DNA from: Massilia sp.
Lineage (GTDB): Bacteria > Pseudomonadota > Gammaproteobacteria > Burkholderiales > Burkholderiaceae_D
Direction of reading: 5' to 3'
NCBI GenBank assembly: GCA_025359245.1
Contig: JANYGW010000135.1
Location: 52,348-116,347 of the forward strand
DNA: 64,000 bases
A model generated the notes under the pieces. That model saw nothing but the letters and a program-made list of their open reading frames with translations, was not told the DNA's origin and did not search any database. Position numbers and translations under genes: made by a program. Shown here piece after piece: positions 33,877-43,000 of this stretch. How positions within the stretch are numbered: the first letter of the stretch is position 1; each line of letters starts with the position of its first letter.

Positions 33877-34269
33877 TTAAAAGAAGATCGCCACCAGCAT
33901 AGCGAGCAGCTGGCCGGTTGCGACGGCGGTCAGCATCAGGAAGCAGTAGCCGACAAACCGCAGCAATGCCCACCACTTGTCACCGGCCGCCCGGCTACGG
34001 ACCACGTAATAGGGAATCCCGACTATTCCTAAAGAGTTAATTCCGATGTTGCGGAGCAGTGAACGGCGGTAGTGGCGCGCATCGCTGTCGCGGCAATACC
34101 AGACGAAGATGGAAAAATTGGCCAGCATCGTAATCAATAAGCCACCTAGCAGGGGCTCAGGCCAGCTGTGGGCATACCAAAAACCATCAATGAAGCCTTG
34201 CAGCCCCATCAGGGCGAGCACCAGGTGCAGCGGACGCTTCAAACTTTGCCTAATGGGGTTTTGCATCAT
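33877..34269 (-). CDS. Small integral membrane protein, unknown function
   Basis: This 130-residue protein is unrecognised. It shows about four hydrophobic segments (LHLVLALMGLQGFIDGFW; LLGGLLITMLANFSIFVWYC; a middle segment around GINSLGIVGIPYYVV; LRFVGYCFLMLTAV to the C-terminal FF) and basic loops. Its start overlaps the end of the upstream SDR gene by about 20 bases, so the two are probably cotranscribed. An alternative start is the next Met at 34266. Confidence 0.7.
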   Translation of the reverse strand: MMQNPIRQSLKRPLHLVLALMGLQGFIDGFWYAHSWPEPLLGGLLITMLANFSIFVWYCRDSDARHYRRSLLRNIGINSLGIVGIPYYVVRSRAAGDKWWALLRFVGYCFLMLTAVATGQLLAMLVAIFF

Positions 34270-35056
34270 CTTTGACTGCGGCCAGCGCCATGTTTTCGAT
34301 CAGCCCGGGAACGAGCAGTTTAAGGAAGCGTCCCAGCTTGCCCTTGGCCGTCATGACCACTTCGCGCTTGCGCCGGTTCATGCCGTCGATGATCAGGGCC
34401 GCGCATTCTTCGACCGGCATCGCATTGTCTTCCTTCAGGCTGCTCGAACCGTGCTCCTTGCCCTCGGCGTTGTAGCCGCGGTAGCGGATGCGGGTGGCCA
34501 CCACGCCAGGATAGGCGGTCGTCACGCTGACGCCGGCCCCTTTCAGTTCGCTGCGCAAGGCTTCGAAAAATCCGGACACGGCGAACTTGGAGGCGCCGTA
34601 CGCGGTCCGTCCCGGCACGCCGACCAGCCCGGCCAGCGACGACACGGCCACGATGCTGCCATGCGACGCCTTCAGGTGCGGCAGCGCCGCGTGCGTGCAC
34701 CAGACGCTGCCCCACAGGTTGACCCGCATCAGGTCTTCATACCAGCCAAGGTCGCTGACATCTTCGAACAGCGCATGCGCAGAGCGGCCCGCATTATTGA
34801 TCAGGACATCGATGCGGCCGAAGCGCGCCACGGTATCGGCCACCATCCGTTTGCAATCGTCCTGGACCGACACGTCGGTCTGCAGCACCAGCGTCTGCGC
34901 GCCGAGGGCGGCGCATTCGCCGGCCACCGCGGCCAGCATTGCGCTGTTGCGTGCGGCCAGCACCAGGGCCAGGCCGGCGCCCTCCTTCGCTGCCAGCTGG
35001 CGTGCGACTTCGGCGCCGATGCCGTCCGAGGCTCCGGTGATGATGACAACTCTCAT
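34250..35056 (-). CDS. Short-chain dehydrogenase/reductase
   Basis: This 268-residue NAD(P)-dependent oxidoreductase of the classical SDR family has the cofactor loop TGASDGIG at 7-14, NNAG at 87-90, catalytic S140 and the Y153-xxx-K157 pair (YGASK). The C-terminal part (GLIENMALAAVKDD) resembles the DltE/YdfG-like group acting on lipid or unknown substrates. The start at 35056 is an ATG; the frame continues upstream only to a TTG. A small membrane-protein gene overlaps its 3' end. Confidence 0.88.
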   Translation of the reverse strand: MRVVIITGASDGIGAEVARQLAAKEGAGLALVLAARNSAMLAAVAGECAALGAQTLVLQTDVSVQDDCKRMVADTVARFGRIDVLINNAGRSAHALFEDVSDLGWYEDLMRVNLWGSVWCTHAALPHLKASHGSIVAVSSLAGLVGVPGRTAYGASKFAVSGFFEALRSELKGAGVSVTTAYPGVVATRIRYRGYNAEGKEHGSSSLKEDNAMPVEECAALIIDGMNRRKREVVMTAKGKLGRFLKLLVPGLIENMALAAVKDDAKPH

Positions 35057-35137
35057 GGCGTTCCATATTCGTAACAAAAAGCAATATTAGCACTGAACAG
35101 CCGCTGGAACCGAGCTGAGCATTTAGTTGCAACATGT

Positions 35138-35151
35138 TTGATCTAACGCAA
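35138..35151 (+). promoter_or_regulatory. Possible FNR/Anr-like box upstream of the 7TM histidine kinase
   Basis: TTGATCTAACGCAA matches 8 of the 10 fixed positions of TTGATnnnnATCAA. The left half-site is perfect. An overlapping palindrome AACATGTT sits at 35131-35138. The box lies about 90 bases before the kinase start and within the divergent SDR/kinase gap. One such match can occur by chance. Confidence 0.25.
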
Positions 35152-35239
35152 GCTCGCTGCGGAAGAATCGGCAACTATCGTGGATGGGCGCAAAAGCTGT
35201 GAAAACTAATCGCTCATATCGCCATCCTCGAAAGCCCCC

Positions 35240-36610
35240 ATGCACTCAATCCTGCCCGCACTCGTCTCGCTGCTGTTCCTGGGCTACGGGGCCTATGTGC
35301 TGGGATCGCGCGGCGCCACCCGGGCCGCCCTCACCTTCTTCGCTGTGTGCCTGACCACGTTCTTCTGGCAATTTACCTGGGCTATTCTGTTCCAGGTGCG
35401 CGACCAGGACCTGGCCGTCCAGCTGGCCAAGACCGGCTACCTGCTGATCCTGTTCCTGCCGACCACGCTGTATCACTTCATGGTCGAAATGACGGGCCGC
35501 CGCGGCGATCTGCGCGCAGTTCAGCTGTCCTACCTGTTTGCGGCGGCGCTGGCCGTTCTATTATTCAGCGGCGATACGCTCATTTCCGGCGTCCATCATC
35601 CATTCTTCGGCTTCTATCCGGCCGCCGGCCCCCTTCATCCGCTGCACCTGCTGCAAACCTGCGTCGTGATCGGGCGCGCCATGCAAGTGCTGCTGCAGGA
35701 ACAACGCCGCGCCGGCGGCACCGAGCGCCTGCACCTGCGCTATTGCCTTGGCAGCCTGCTGATCTACTTCCTGGCGGCGGTCGACTATCTGTGCAATTAC
35801 GGCATGCCCTTCTATCCGCCCGGCGTCCTGTTCATCGCCATCAGCCTCGGGATCATCGCGCCGGCCATGGCGCGCCATAACGTGCTCGCCAATCCGATGC
35901 TGCTGGCCGCCACCATCGCCCATGAACTGCGCACGCCGCTGGCGACGATCCGCAACCAGGCCCGGATCCTGGGCAAAGGCATGCCGGAACTGGTCGGCTG
36001 CTATCAACAAGCACAGCGCGACGGCCGCCATGCCGGCACGCTGCGCCCCGCGCATTTGACCTACCTGCGCGACCTGGGCGCGAAGATCGAAGCGGAAGTG
36101 AGCCGCTCGAACTTCATCGCCGACATGGTGCTCGTGTCGGCCAACCCGGACGGCTTGTGCCAGCGCGGCTACACCGTCCATTCGGCCGAAAAATGCATTG
36201 ACGAGGCACTCGCCTCCTATCCCTTCGACGACGCCGCGCGCAACAAGGTGGCGCTGCTCAAGCACGGGGATTTCTATTTCCACGGATCCGACACGCTGAT
36301 GGTCTATGTGCTCTACAACCTGATCAAGAACGCACTGGCCGCACTCGAAGGCGTCGATGGCGGCAGCATCGAAATCGCCATCCGCGCCGGCCACGCCAGC
36401 AACATGGTGACCATCAGCGACACCGGCCACGGCATCCCGGAGCATGTGCTGCCCTACGTATTCGATCCGTTCTACACCACAAAATCAACCAGGGGAGCCG
36501 GCATGGGGCTGGCGTTCTGCCGGCGCGTGGTGACCAGCTTCGGCGGCACCATCGGCTGCCGCTCGCGCGAAGGCGCCTACACGATGATGGCGATGGAATT
36601 TCCGGCGTAA
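35240..36610 (+). CDS. Orphan 7TM histidine kinase (HisKA_7TM/CqsS-like)
   Basis: This 456-residue sensor kinase has an N-terminal block of about seven membrane helices (residues 5-210) of the HisKA_7TM type, with the TGYLLILFLPTTLYHFMVEM segment. The kinase part begins with H228 in IAHELRTP and continues through a long helical stretch with SRSNFIADMVL, an N box (LYNLIKNALAAL), DTGHGIPE and FDPFYTTKSTRGAGMGLAF. This spacing and wording resemble CqsS/LuxN-type quorum-sensing kinases. Unlike CqsS it has no receiver domain, and neither an autoinducer synthase nor a response regulator gene is adjacent. Confidence 0.88.
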   Translation: MHSILPALVSLLFLGYGAYVLGSRGATRAALTFFAVCLTTFFWQFTWAILFQVRDQDLAVQLAKTGYLLILFLPTTLYHFMVEMTGRRGDLRAVQLSYLFAAALAVLLFSGDTLISGVHHPFFGFYPAAGPLHPLHLLQTCVVIGRAMQVLLQEQRRAGGTERLHLRYCLGSLLIYFLAAVDYLCNYGMPFYPPGVLFIAISLGIIAPAMARHNVLANPMLLAATIAHELRTPLATIRNQARILGKGMPELVGCYQQAQRDGRHAGTLRPAHLTYLRDLGAKIEAEVSRSNFIADMVLVSANPDGLCQRGYTVHSAEKCIDEALASYPFDDAARNKVALLKHGDFYFHGSDTLMVYVLYNLIKNALAALEGVDGGSIEIAIRAGHASNMVTISDTGHGIPEHVLPYVFDPFYTTKSTRGAGMGLAFCRRVVTSFGGTIGCRSREGAYTMMAMEFPA

Positions 36611-36611
36611 A

Positions 36612-36634
36612 GAAGCCCGCGCGCGGCGGGCTTC
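36612..36634. terminator. Hairpin between convergent kinase and SPFH genes
   Basis: The arms GAAGCCCGC (36612-36620) and GCGGGCTTC (36626-36634) form 9 perfect base pairs with a 5-base loop, two bases after the kinase stop. It can serve both strands. Only a short T-run (TTT) is present on the minus side. Confidence 0.55.
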
Positions 36635-36654
36635 GATGACACCGGAAAAGCGTC

Positions 36655-37572
36655 CTATTTTTGGGTCTTCACGATCTGCATCGCAGTGGCGATCAAGCCG
36701 CTCATGTCGCCCAGGTTGGCCGGCACGATGATCGAGTTATTCGTCTTGGCCAGCGCGCCGAACGCGCCGACATACTGCTCGGCGACCTTCAGGTTGACCG
36801 CTTCCTGCCCGCCCGGCGCACTGATGGCGGAGCCGATCTGGCGCAGCGCCGATGCATTCGCTTCGGCCAGCGCGAGGATCGCCTTGGCCTGGCCTTCGGC
36901 GCGGTTGATCGACGCCTGCTTCTCGCCTTCCGAGCGCGCAATTGCCGCTTCGCGCTCACCGGTGGCGATATTGATCTGCTCCTGTTTGCGTCCTTCCGAG
37001 GCCGCGATCAGCGCGCGCTTTTCGCGTTCGGCCGTGATCTGGGCCTGCATCGAGTGCGGGATCGCTTCCGGCGGCGTCAGGTCCTTGATCTCATAGCGCA
37101 GCACCTTGACGCCCCAGTTCGCGGCCGACTCGTCGATCGCGTTGACGATGGTGGTGTTGATGTGGTCGCGCTCCTCGAAGGTTTTGTCGAGCTCCATCTT
37201 GCCGATCACCGAACGCAGCGTGGTCTGCGCCAGCTGGGTGATCGCGGCCAGGTAGTTCGACGCGCCGTACGACGCGCGCATCGGATCGGTGACCTGGAAG
37301 TACAGGATGCCGTCGACCTTGAGCTGCGTGTTGTCGCGCGTGATGCAGACCTGCGGCGGCACGTCCAGCGGGATCTCCTTGAGGATATGCTTGTAGGCGA
37401 TGCGGTCGATGAACGGGATGACGATGTTCAGCCCCGGCGCCAGCGTTGCGTGGTATTTGCCGAGCCGCTCGACCACCCAGGCGTGCTGCTGCGGCACCAC
37501 ATTGATGGTCTTGAAGACGAACACCAGCGCGACGACAAACAAGACCATCGTGGCGATTCCGAGTGATTCCAT
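36655..37572 (-). CDS. SPFH/band 7 membrane scaffold protein (QmcA/stomatin-like)
   Basis: This 305-residue protein has one N-terminal membrane helix (about 6-22), a band 7/SPFH domain (VVPQQHAWVVERLGKYHATLAPGLN) and a long coiled coil (AEREKRALIAASEGRKQEQINIATGEREAAIARSEGEKQ region). Such proteins oligomerise into membrane rings and organise microdomains, often with NfeD partners, as here. The start at 37572 follows the NfeD stop by 23 bases. It resembles E. coli QmcA. Confidence 0.92.
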   Translation of the reverse strand: MESLGIATMVLFVVALVFVFKTINVVPQQHAWVVERLGKYHATLAPGLNIVIPFIDRIAYKHILKEIPLDVPPQVCITRDNTQLKVDGILYFQVTDPMRASYGASNYLAAITQLAQTTLRSVIGKMELDKTFEERDHINTTIVNAIDESAANWGVKVLRYEIKDLTPPEAIPHSMQAQITAEREKRALIAASEGRKQEQINIATGEREAAIARSEGEKQASINRAEGQAKAILALAEANASALRQIGSAISAPGGQEAVNLKVAEQYVGAFGALAKTNNSIIVPANLGDMSGLIATAMQIVKTQK

Positions 37573-37595
37573 GAGTTGTTCTCTTTCTGTGATGG

Positions 37596-38018
37596 TTAGG
37601 TGTTGGCGACGACCAGGTGACTGCCCTGGACTTCGACGATCTTGAACGTGCCCGCGTTGGCAACGGCGCCGTGGGCCAGGTCGATATCCCACATGGCGCC
37701 GCGGTACATGACGCGCGCCTTGCCGTCGTTCCAGGCATCGACGTTGACGCTTTCGCCGATGTCGAGGTTGACGTTGCGGTCGCGCGCGGCATTCTGCTTG
37801 AGCGGCCGGCCGAAACGGCTGCGGTGCAGCAGGCCGGTGGCAAGTACGCCGACCACGGCGGCGATCAGTATCTGCAGCGGCGTACTCCAGCCGAGCAGTG
37901 CGGCGATGGCGCCGAAGGCCATGCCGATGGCGATCATCAGCACGTAGAAGGTGCCGGTGAACAGTTCGAAAGCGACCAGCACGCCGGTGAGCACCAGCCA
38001 GGTCATCCAATCATTCAT
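37596..38018 (-). CDS. NfeD family membrane protein
   Basis: This 140-residue protein has two to three N-terminal membrane segments (residues 7-60: LVLTGVLVAFELFTG, YVLMIAIGMAFGAIAALLG, LQILIAAVVGVLATGLL) and a C-terminal OB-fold domain (VNVDAWNDGKARVMYRGAMWD). NfeD short forms pair with SPFH proteins and are cotranscribed with them, as seen here. GAGGAAC before 38018 supports the start over the longer frame. Confidence 0.9.
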   Translation of the reverse strand: MNDWMTWLVLTGVLVAFELFTGTFYVLMIAIGMAFGAIAALLGWSTPLQILIAAVVGVLATGLLHRSRFGRPLKQNAARDRNVNLDIGESVNVDAWNDGKARVMYRGAMWDIDLAHGAVANAGTFKIVEVQGSHLVVANT

Positions 38019-38151
38019 TTCAGTTCCTCGGTGGTGGAGAATGCAAGGCGAGTCTAGCGCGTCTATACAAGGTGTCAATGTTTTTATCACGACACGGCTT
38101 GCTTGTCCGCCATACTCTCTGTCAAGATCATGCTGTCCTGTTCACCTCTGA

Positions 38152-39306
38152 ATGCCTTATATGATCCGTATCCTGGTCCATGCCTTCGTCTCCATTGCGC
38201 TGTCCGGCATGGCCCTGCCGGCCAGCGCCGCAGATGACCCCGCTGCGCCGGCCTGGGAGGGCGTATGGCGCGGAACCATCGGCACGCTGCCTGTCGTTGC
38301 CTGCCTGCGCATGAAGGATGACCTGGCCGCCGGCCTGTACTACTACGAAAAGCACCTGATACCAATTAATATCGCAGCGCCGGAACAAAGTGCGACCGGG
38401 TTGACGCTGTCCGAAACACAGACCGGGGACGCGAAGCAGATACCGTCGCTGTGGAAGCTTGCGTTACCAGTCGACGGGCAGATGAACGGTACCTGGTCCG
38501 GCGCCGGCAAGCATCTGCCGATCCACCTGAAGAAGATCGTCATCCTGGAACCGGACAATGACGAAGGTCCATGCGCCAGCGCCGATTTCAACGGGCCGCG
38601 CGAACGGCCGGCGCGCGTGGTGACGACATCGGCGTCGAAGGATGGCACCGACTACCGCGAATTGCGGCTCGACTTCGGCAAACGATTCGATGCGAGCGTG
38701 AGCAGCTTTCAGTTACAAGGCGCTGGAAACGCACACGTCAATGCGCAGTTGCGCGACGCGCTGACGGCCGAAGAGGAAAATGTCTACACATGCACACGCA
38801 GCAGCCTGGCGCAATACGGCCAGGCGGGCGAATACAACGACACCACCGCACCGATGGCGATCATGGCGCATTGGCTGGTCACCGAGCGTTCCAACAGCAA
38901 TATGTGCGGCGGCGTCCATCCCAACGCCAGCACCACGCACGACACCTGGAATCTGGCCACCGGAAAGAAAGTGGATGTCTGGGACTGGTTTTCGCCGGCT
39001 GGCGCTGTCAAGGTCAAAAACGAGGCGGACACTTCGCCGAAAATCAGCACCCGCTTGCAACGCCTTCTCGCCAGGGCCTGGGCCGACAGTGTCCCTGACG
39101 ATTGCAAGGACGCCAGCAGCGGCTACTGGACGCCGTATCCCACCAGCGACGGCATGGCATTCACGCCGTCCTTGCCGCACGTCGTCTATGCGTGCACCAC
39201 CGATGTCGTGATCCCATATGCCAAGCTGGCGCCCTTGCTGAACACGCAAGGGAAGGCCGCGGTGGCCTCGTTCCGGGCCGATGCTCGCCCCTCAACTAGG
39301 CATTGA
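38152..39306 (+). CDS. Exported protein with a C-terminal DUF3298-like domain
   Basis: This 384-residue periplasmic protein has a signal peptide (cleavage near LPASAAD, about residue 27). The C-terminal part carries MCGGVHPNASTTHDTWNLATGKKVDVWDWF and a final VVIPYAKLAPLL. This is the layout of the DUF3298 domain found in RsiV-type proteins, where the GG-x-HPN element lies in a ligand-binding fold. Ten or so residues of the start are uncertain because an ATG at 38161 also fits and there is no clear ribosome site. The N-terminal half (about 100 residues) is unassigned. Confidence 0.65.
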   Translation: MPYMIRILVHAFVSIALSGMALPASAADDPAAPAWEGVWRGTIGTLPVVACLRMKDDLAAGLYYYEKHLIPINIAAPEQSATGLTLSETQTGDAKQIPSLWKLALPVDGQMNGTWSGAGKHLPIHLKKIVILEPDNDEGPCASADFNGPRERPARVVTTSASKDGTDYRELRLDFGKRFDASVSSFQLQGAGNAHVNAQLRDALTAEEENVYTCTRSSLAQYGQAGEYNDTTAPMAIMAHWLVTERSNSNMCGGVHPNASTTHDTWNLATGKKVDVWDWFSPAGAVKVKNEADTSPKISTRLQRLLARAWADSVPDDCKDASSGYWTPYPTSDGMAFTPSLPHVVYACTTDVVIPYAKLAPLLNTQGKAAVASFRADARPSTRH

Positions 39307-39350
39307 AGCAAGTTGAAATCGAGAAAATAGAAACTCAAAATACAAGAAAC

Positions 39351-39426
39351 AACGTCGTCCTCGCCCAAGCGGGGACCCATACTGAGCACGCGCATTATGG
39401 GTCCCCGCTTGCGCGAGGACGACGTT
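39351..39426. repeat. 76-base near-perfect inverted repeat (REP/MITE-like)
   Basis: Two 31-base arms (39351-39381 and 39396-39426) are reverse complements except for one position, around a 14-base loop. The core of each arm is GTCCCCGCTTG / CAAGCGGGGAC with GTCGTCCTCG outside. A run of seven T follows the right arm. Elements with GGGGAC/GTCCCC cores are common intergenic repeats in proteobacteria. It sits in the gap between the DUF3298-like gene and ppsA and could also terminate transcription. Confidence 0.8.
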
Positions 39427-39482
39427 TTTTTACTATTGTGGGTTTGACGATTCCTTGAATTCTGCCGTGTTTCGCAAACTCC

Positions 39483-39517
39483 AAAAAAAACGCCCCGATC
39501 ACGGGGCGTTTGTTTTT
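39483..39517. terminator. Bidirectional terminator downstream of ppsA
   Basis: AACGCCCCG and CGGGGCGTT (39489-39497 and 39502-39510) pair over 9 bases with loop ATCA. A run of eight A precedes and TTTGTTTTT follows, so it works on both strands. It lies 20 bases past the ppsA stop. Confidence 0.85.
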
Positions 39518-39536
39518 CAGGAAGTGACCGACGTCG

Positions 39537-41969
39537 TTACATCGACGCCAGCTTCTGCCAGGTATCAATCACCGAATCGGGATTGAGCGACATCGACTCG
39601 ATGCCCTGCTCCATCAGCCATGCGGCAAAGTCAGGATGGTCCGACGGACCCTGGCCGCAAATGCCGATGTACTTGCCCTGCTCGCGGCACGCCTTGATCG
39701 CCATCGACAGCAGCGCCTTGACGGCCGGATCGCGCTCGTCGAAGTCGGCCGCCAGCAGCGCCATGCCCGAATCGCGGTCCAGGCCCAGCGTCAGCTGCGT
39801 CAAATCGTTCGAACCGATCGAGAAGCCGTCGAAGAACTGCAAGAACTCGTTAGCCAGGATCGCGTTCGACGGCACTTCGCACATCATGATCAATCGCAGG
39901 CCGTTTTCGCCGCGCTTCAAGCCGTTTTTGGCCAGCAGGTTGACCACTTTCTCGGCCTGGCCCAGGGTACGCACGAACGGCACCATGATCTCGACGTTGG
40001 TCAGGCCCATGTCGTTGCGCACGCGCTTCATGGCCGAGCATTCCATCTCGAACGACTCGGCAAAGTCCGGCGACAGGTAGCGCGCCGCTCCGCGGAAGCC
40101 CAGCATCGGGTTCTCTTCGTCCGGCTCGTAGCGCGAACCGCCGATCAGCTTCTTGTACTCGTTCGACTTGAAGTCGGACAGGCGCACGATGACCGGCTTC
40201 GGCCAGAAGGCGGCGGCGATGGTGGCGATGCCTTCGGCCAGCTTGTCGACGTAGAACGCCTTCGGCGAGGCGTGCCCGCGCGCGACCGATTCGACCGCCT
40301 TCTTCAGGTCGGCGTCGATGTTCGGGTACTCGAGGATGGCCTTCGGGTGCACACCAATGTTGTTGTTGATGATGAACTCGAGGCGGGCCAGGCCCACGCC
40401 GCCGTTCGGGATCGACTGGAAGTCGAAAGCGAGTTGAGGGTTACCGACGTTCATCATGATCTTGGTGGCGATCGGCGGCAGTTCGCCGCGCGCCACTTCC
40501 GAAATTTCCGTTTCCAGCAGGCCGTCGTAGATCATGCCTTCGTCGCCCTCGGCGCACGAGACAGTGACCAGCATGCCGTCCTTCAGCGTTTCGGTGGCGT
40601 CGCCGCAGCCGACGACGGCAGGCACGCCCAGTTCGCGCGCGATGATCGCCGCGTGGCAGGTACGCCCGCCGCGGTTGGTGACGATCGCCGAGGCGCGCTT
40701 CATGACCGGTTCCCAGTTAGGGTCGGTCATGTCGGCCACCAGCACGTCGCCCGGCTGCACGCGTTCCATTTCGGACGGGTCGTGGATCACGCGCACGCGG
40801 CCGGCGCCGATCTTCTGGCCGATCGCGCGGCCCTGGGCCAGCACCGTGCCGCTGCCCTTGAGCTTGAAGCGCTGCTGCGCATCGCTGGCCTTCTGCTGCG
40901 ACTTGACCGTCTCAGGACGCGCCTGCAGGATGTACAGCTTGCCGTCGCGGCCATCCTTGCCCCACTCGATGTCCATCGGACGGCCGTAGTGGTTTTCGAT
41001 GATGACGGCGTACTTGGCCAGTTCCACCACTTCGGCGTCGTCCAGCGAATAGCGGTTGCGCAGCTCGATCGGCACGTCAACCGTCTTGACCGAGCGGCCA
41101 GCCTTGGCTTCGTTGGTGAACTCCATCTTCAGCAGCTTGGAACCGATATTGCGGCGAATGACGGGCGACTTGCCCTGTTCGAGCATCGGCTTGTGCACGT
41201 AAAACTCGTCCGGATTGACCGCGCCCTGCACCACCGTCTCGCCCAGGCCATAGCTGGAGGTGACGAACACCACGTCCTTGAAGCCGGACTCGGTGTCGAT
41301 CGTGAACATCACGCCGGCCGCGCCCAGGTCGGAACGCACCATGCGCTGCACGCCGGCCGACAAGGCCACTTCGGCGTGGGTAAAGCCCTTGTGCACGCGG
41401 TACGAGATGGCGCGGTCGTTGTACAGCGACGCGAACACGTGCTTCATCGCTTCGAGCACGTTGTCGATGCCGACCACGTTCAGGAACGACTCCTGCTGGC
41501 CCGCGAACGAGGCGTCCGGCAAGTCTTCGGCGGTGGCCGAGGAACGCACGGCGAACGACATTTCAGTTTCCGAACCGGCCACCAGGGTGGCGTAGGAGGT
41601 GCGGATTTCCTGTTCTAGCTTGTCCTGGAACGGGGTTTCGACGATCCATTTGCGGATCTCGGCGCCGGCCACGGCGAGCGAGCGTACGTCGTCGATATTC
41701 AGGCCTTCGAGGCGGGTCGCGATGCGGGCGCCGAGCGAGGCGCCGCCGTCGACCGCATGGTCGAGGAAATCGCGGAATGCTTCTGCCGTGGTGGCGAAGC
41801 CGCCCGGCACGCGCACGCCGGCCGCGGCCAGCTGGCTGATCATTTCGCCGAGCGACGCGTTCTTGCCGCCGACCGACTCGACGTCGGTCATGCGCAAGGA
41901 CTCGAACGGCGCGACGTACACGCCGGTGCGGTCAGGCACCTTGTAAACTGCGTTGGACAAACTTGTCAT
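39537..41969 (-). CDS. ppsA: Phosphoenolpyruvate synthase
   Basis: This 810-residue cytoplasmic enzyme makes PEP from pyruvate and ATP with AMP and phosphate as products, for gluconeogenesis. The N-terminal ATP-grasp domain begins with [12 protein letters not shown]. The swivelling domain has the phosphohistidine motif [17 protein letters not shown]. The C-terminal PEP/pyruvate TIM barrel ends with [17 protein letters not shown], which contains the active-site Cys. The length matches the family. The start ATG at 41969 has AAGGGTG upstream. It is divergent from its own regulator, as in other proteobacteria. Confidence 0.97.
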   Translation of the reverse strand: MTSLSNAVYKVPDRTGVYVAPFESLRMTDVESVGGKNASLGEMISQLAAAGVRVPGGFATTAEAFRDFLDHAVDGGASLGARIATRLEGLNIDDVRSLAVAGAEIRKWIVETPFQDKLEQEIRTSYATLVAGSETEMSFAVRSSATAEDLPDASFAGQQESFLNVVGIDNVLEAMKHVFASLYNDRAISYRVHKGFTHAEVALSAGVQRMVRSDLGAAGVMFTIDTESGFKDVVFVTSSYGLGETVVQGAVNPDEFYVHKPMLEQGKSPVIRRNIGSKLLKMEFTNEAKAGRSVKTVDVPIELRNRYSLDDAEVVELAKYAVIIENHYGRPMDIEWGKDGRDGKLYILQARPETVKSQQKASDAQQRFKLKGSGTVLAQGRAIGQKIGAGRVRVIHDPSEMERVQPGDVLVADMTDPNWEPVMKRASAIVTNRGGRTCHAAIIARELGVPAVVGCGDATETLKDGMLVTVSCAEGDEGMIYDGLLETEISEVARGELPPIATKIMMNVGNPQLAFDFQSIPNGGVGLARLEFIINNNIGVHPKAILEYPNIDADLKKAVESVARGHASPKAFYVDKLAEGIATIAAAFWPKPVIVRLSDFKSNEYKKLIGGSRYEPDEENPMLGFRGAARYLSPDFAESFEMECSAMKRVRNDMGLTNVEIMVPFVRTLGQAEKVVNLLAKNGLKRGENGLRLIMMCEVPSNAILANEFLQFFDGFSIGSNDLTQLTLGLDRDSGMALLAADFDERDPAVKALLSMAIKACREQGKYIGICGQGPSDHPDFAAWLMEQGIESMSLNPDSVIDTWQKLASM

Positions 41970-42143
41970 GATAAACACCCTTGCTATTGATAGAAATCTT
42001 TGCGTGAGGCTGGCCGACTGTTCTTGTTATTCTTGGTGTGGTGCAGCACAATTGTTACGGTCAGAGCATTTTACAGCCTGTGCCGCAAATTTACACTTAA
42101 CAACCTTGAATCATCGTCAGCAAGCGAAACAGACCGGACCATT

Positions 42144-42992
42144 ATGACCACAGAAGCGCGCACTCCTCTTCCCACCTCCGCCCGCACGGTGTTTTTCGTC
42201 TCGGACGGCACCGGGATCACCGCGGAAACGTTCGGCCACGCCGTGCTGACCCAGTTCGACCTGCGTTTTCGCCAGGTGCGCCTGCCCTTCATCGACACGC
42301 TCGACAAGGCGTATGACGCGGCGCGCAAGATCAATGACACGTTTGCGCGCGACAACCAGCGCCCGATCGTGTTCTCGACCCTGGTCAAGCCGGACTTGTC
42401 GGACGTGATCCGCAAGGCGAACGGCATGCACATGGATTTGATCCAGACATTTGTTGCTCCACTGGAACAAGAGCTGGGCGTGAAATCGACGCACACGATC
42501 GGCCGTTCGCACAACATCGTCGACAGCGAGGAATACAAGAACCGCATCGAGGCCATCAATTTCTCGCTGGCGCATGACGACGGCCAGTCGCACAAGAACC
42601 TGGCCTCGGCCGACGTGATCCTGGTCGGCGTGTCGCGCTCGGGCAAGACGCCGACCAGTTTGTACCTGGCGATGCAGTACGGGATCAAGGCGGCCAACTA
42701 TCCGCTCATTCCCGACGACTTCGAGCGCGGCAAGCTGCCGTCGTCGCTGCCGCCGTTTCGCGCCAAGATTTTCGGCCTGTCCATCACGCCCGAGCGATTG
42801 TCCGAGATCCGCCACGAACGGCGCGCCGGCAGCAAGTACGCGTCGATCGAGAACTGCCGCTACGAGGTCAACGAGGCCGAACTGATGATGAAGCGCGAAG
42901 GCATCCGCTGGCTGTCGTCGACCACCAAGTCGATCGAGGAAATCGCCACCACCATCCTGCAAGAGATCAAGCCGGACCGGCGCGAGTACTAG
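42144..42992 (+). CDS. ppsR: PEP synthase regulatory kinase/pyrophosphorylase
   Basis: This 282-residue bifunctional enzyme (DUF299 family) inactivates PpsA by ADP-dependent phosphorylation of a Thr next to the active His and reactivates it by phosphorolysis. The protein opens with [20 protein letters not shown] and carries the P-loop-like [15 protein letters not shown]. The C-terminal region ([22 protein letters not shown]) is typical. The start at 42144 was chosen because residues before it read as non-protein-like. The 174-base gap shared with ppsA presumably holds both promoters. Confidence 0.96.
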   Translation: MTTEARTPLPTSARTVFFVSDGTGITAETFGHAVLTQFDLRFRQVRLPFIDTLDKAYDAARKINDTFARDNQRPIVFSTLVKPDLSDVIRKANGMHMDLIQTFVAPLEQELGVKSTHTIGRSHNIVDSEEYKNRIEAINFSLAHDDGQSHKNLASADVILVGVSRSGKTPTSLYLAMQYGIKAANYPLIPDDFERGKLPSSLPPFRAKIFGLSITPERLSEIRHERRAGSKYASIENCRYEVNEAELMMKREGIRWLSSTTKSIEEIATTILQEIKPDRREY

Positions 42993-43000
42993 CCTGCGCG

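Noticed and set aside
41970..42143. Specific promoter boxes in the ppsA-ppsR gap
   Set aside because: Several TTG- and TA-like hexamers occur, but none has both a good -35 and a 16-18 base spacer.
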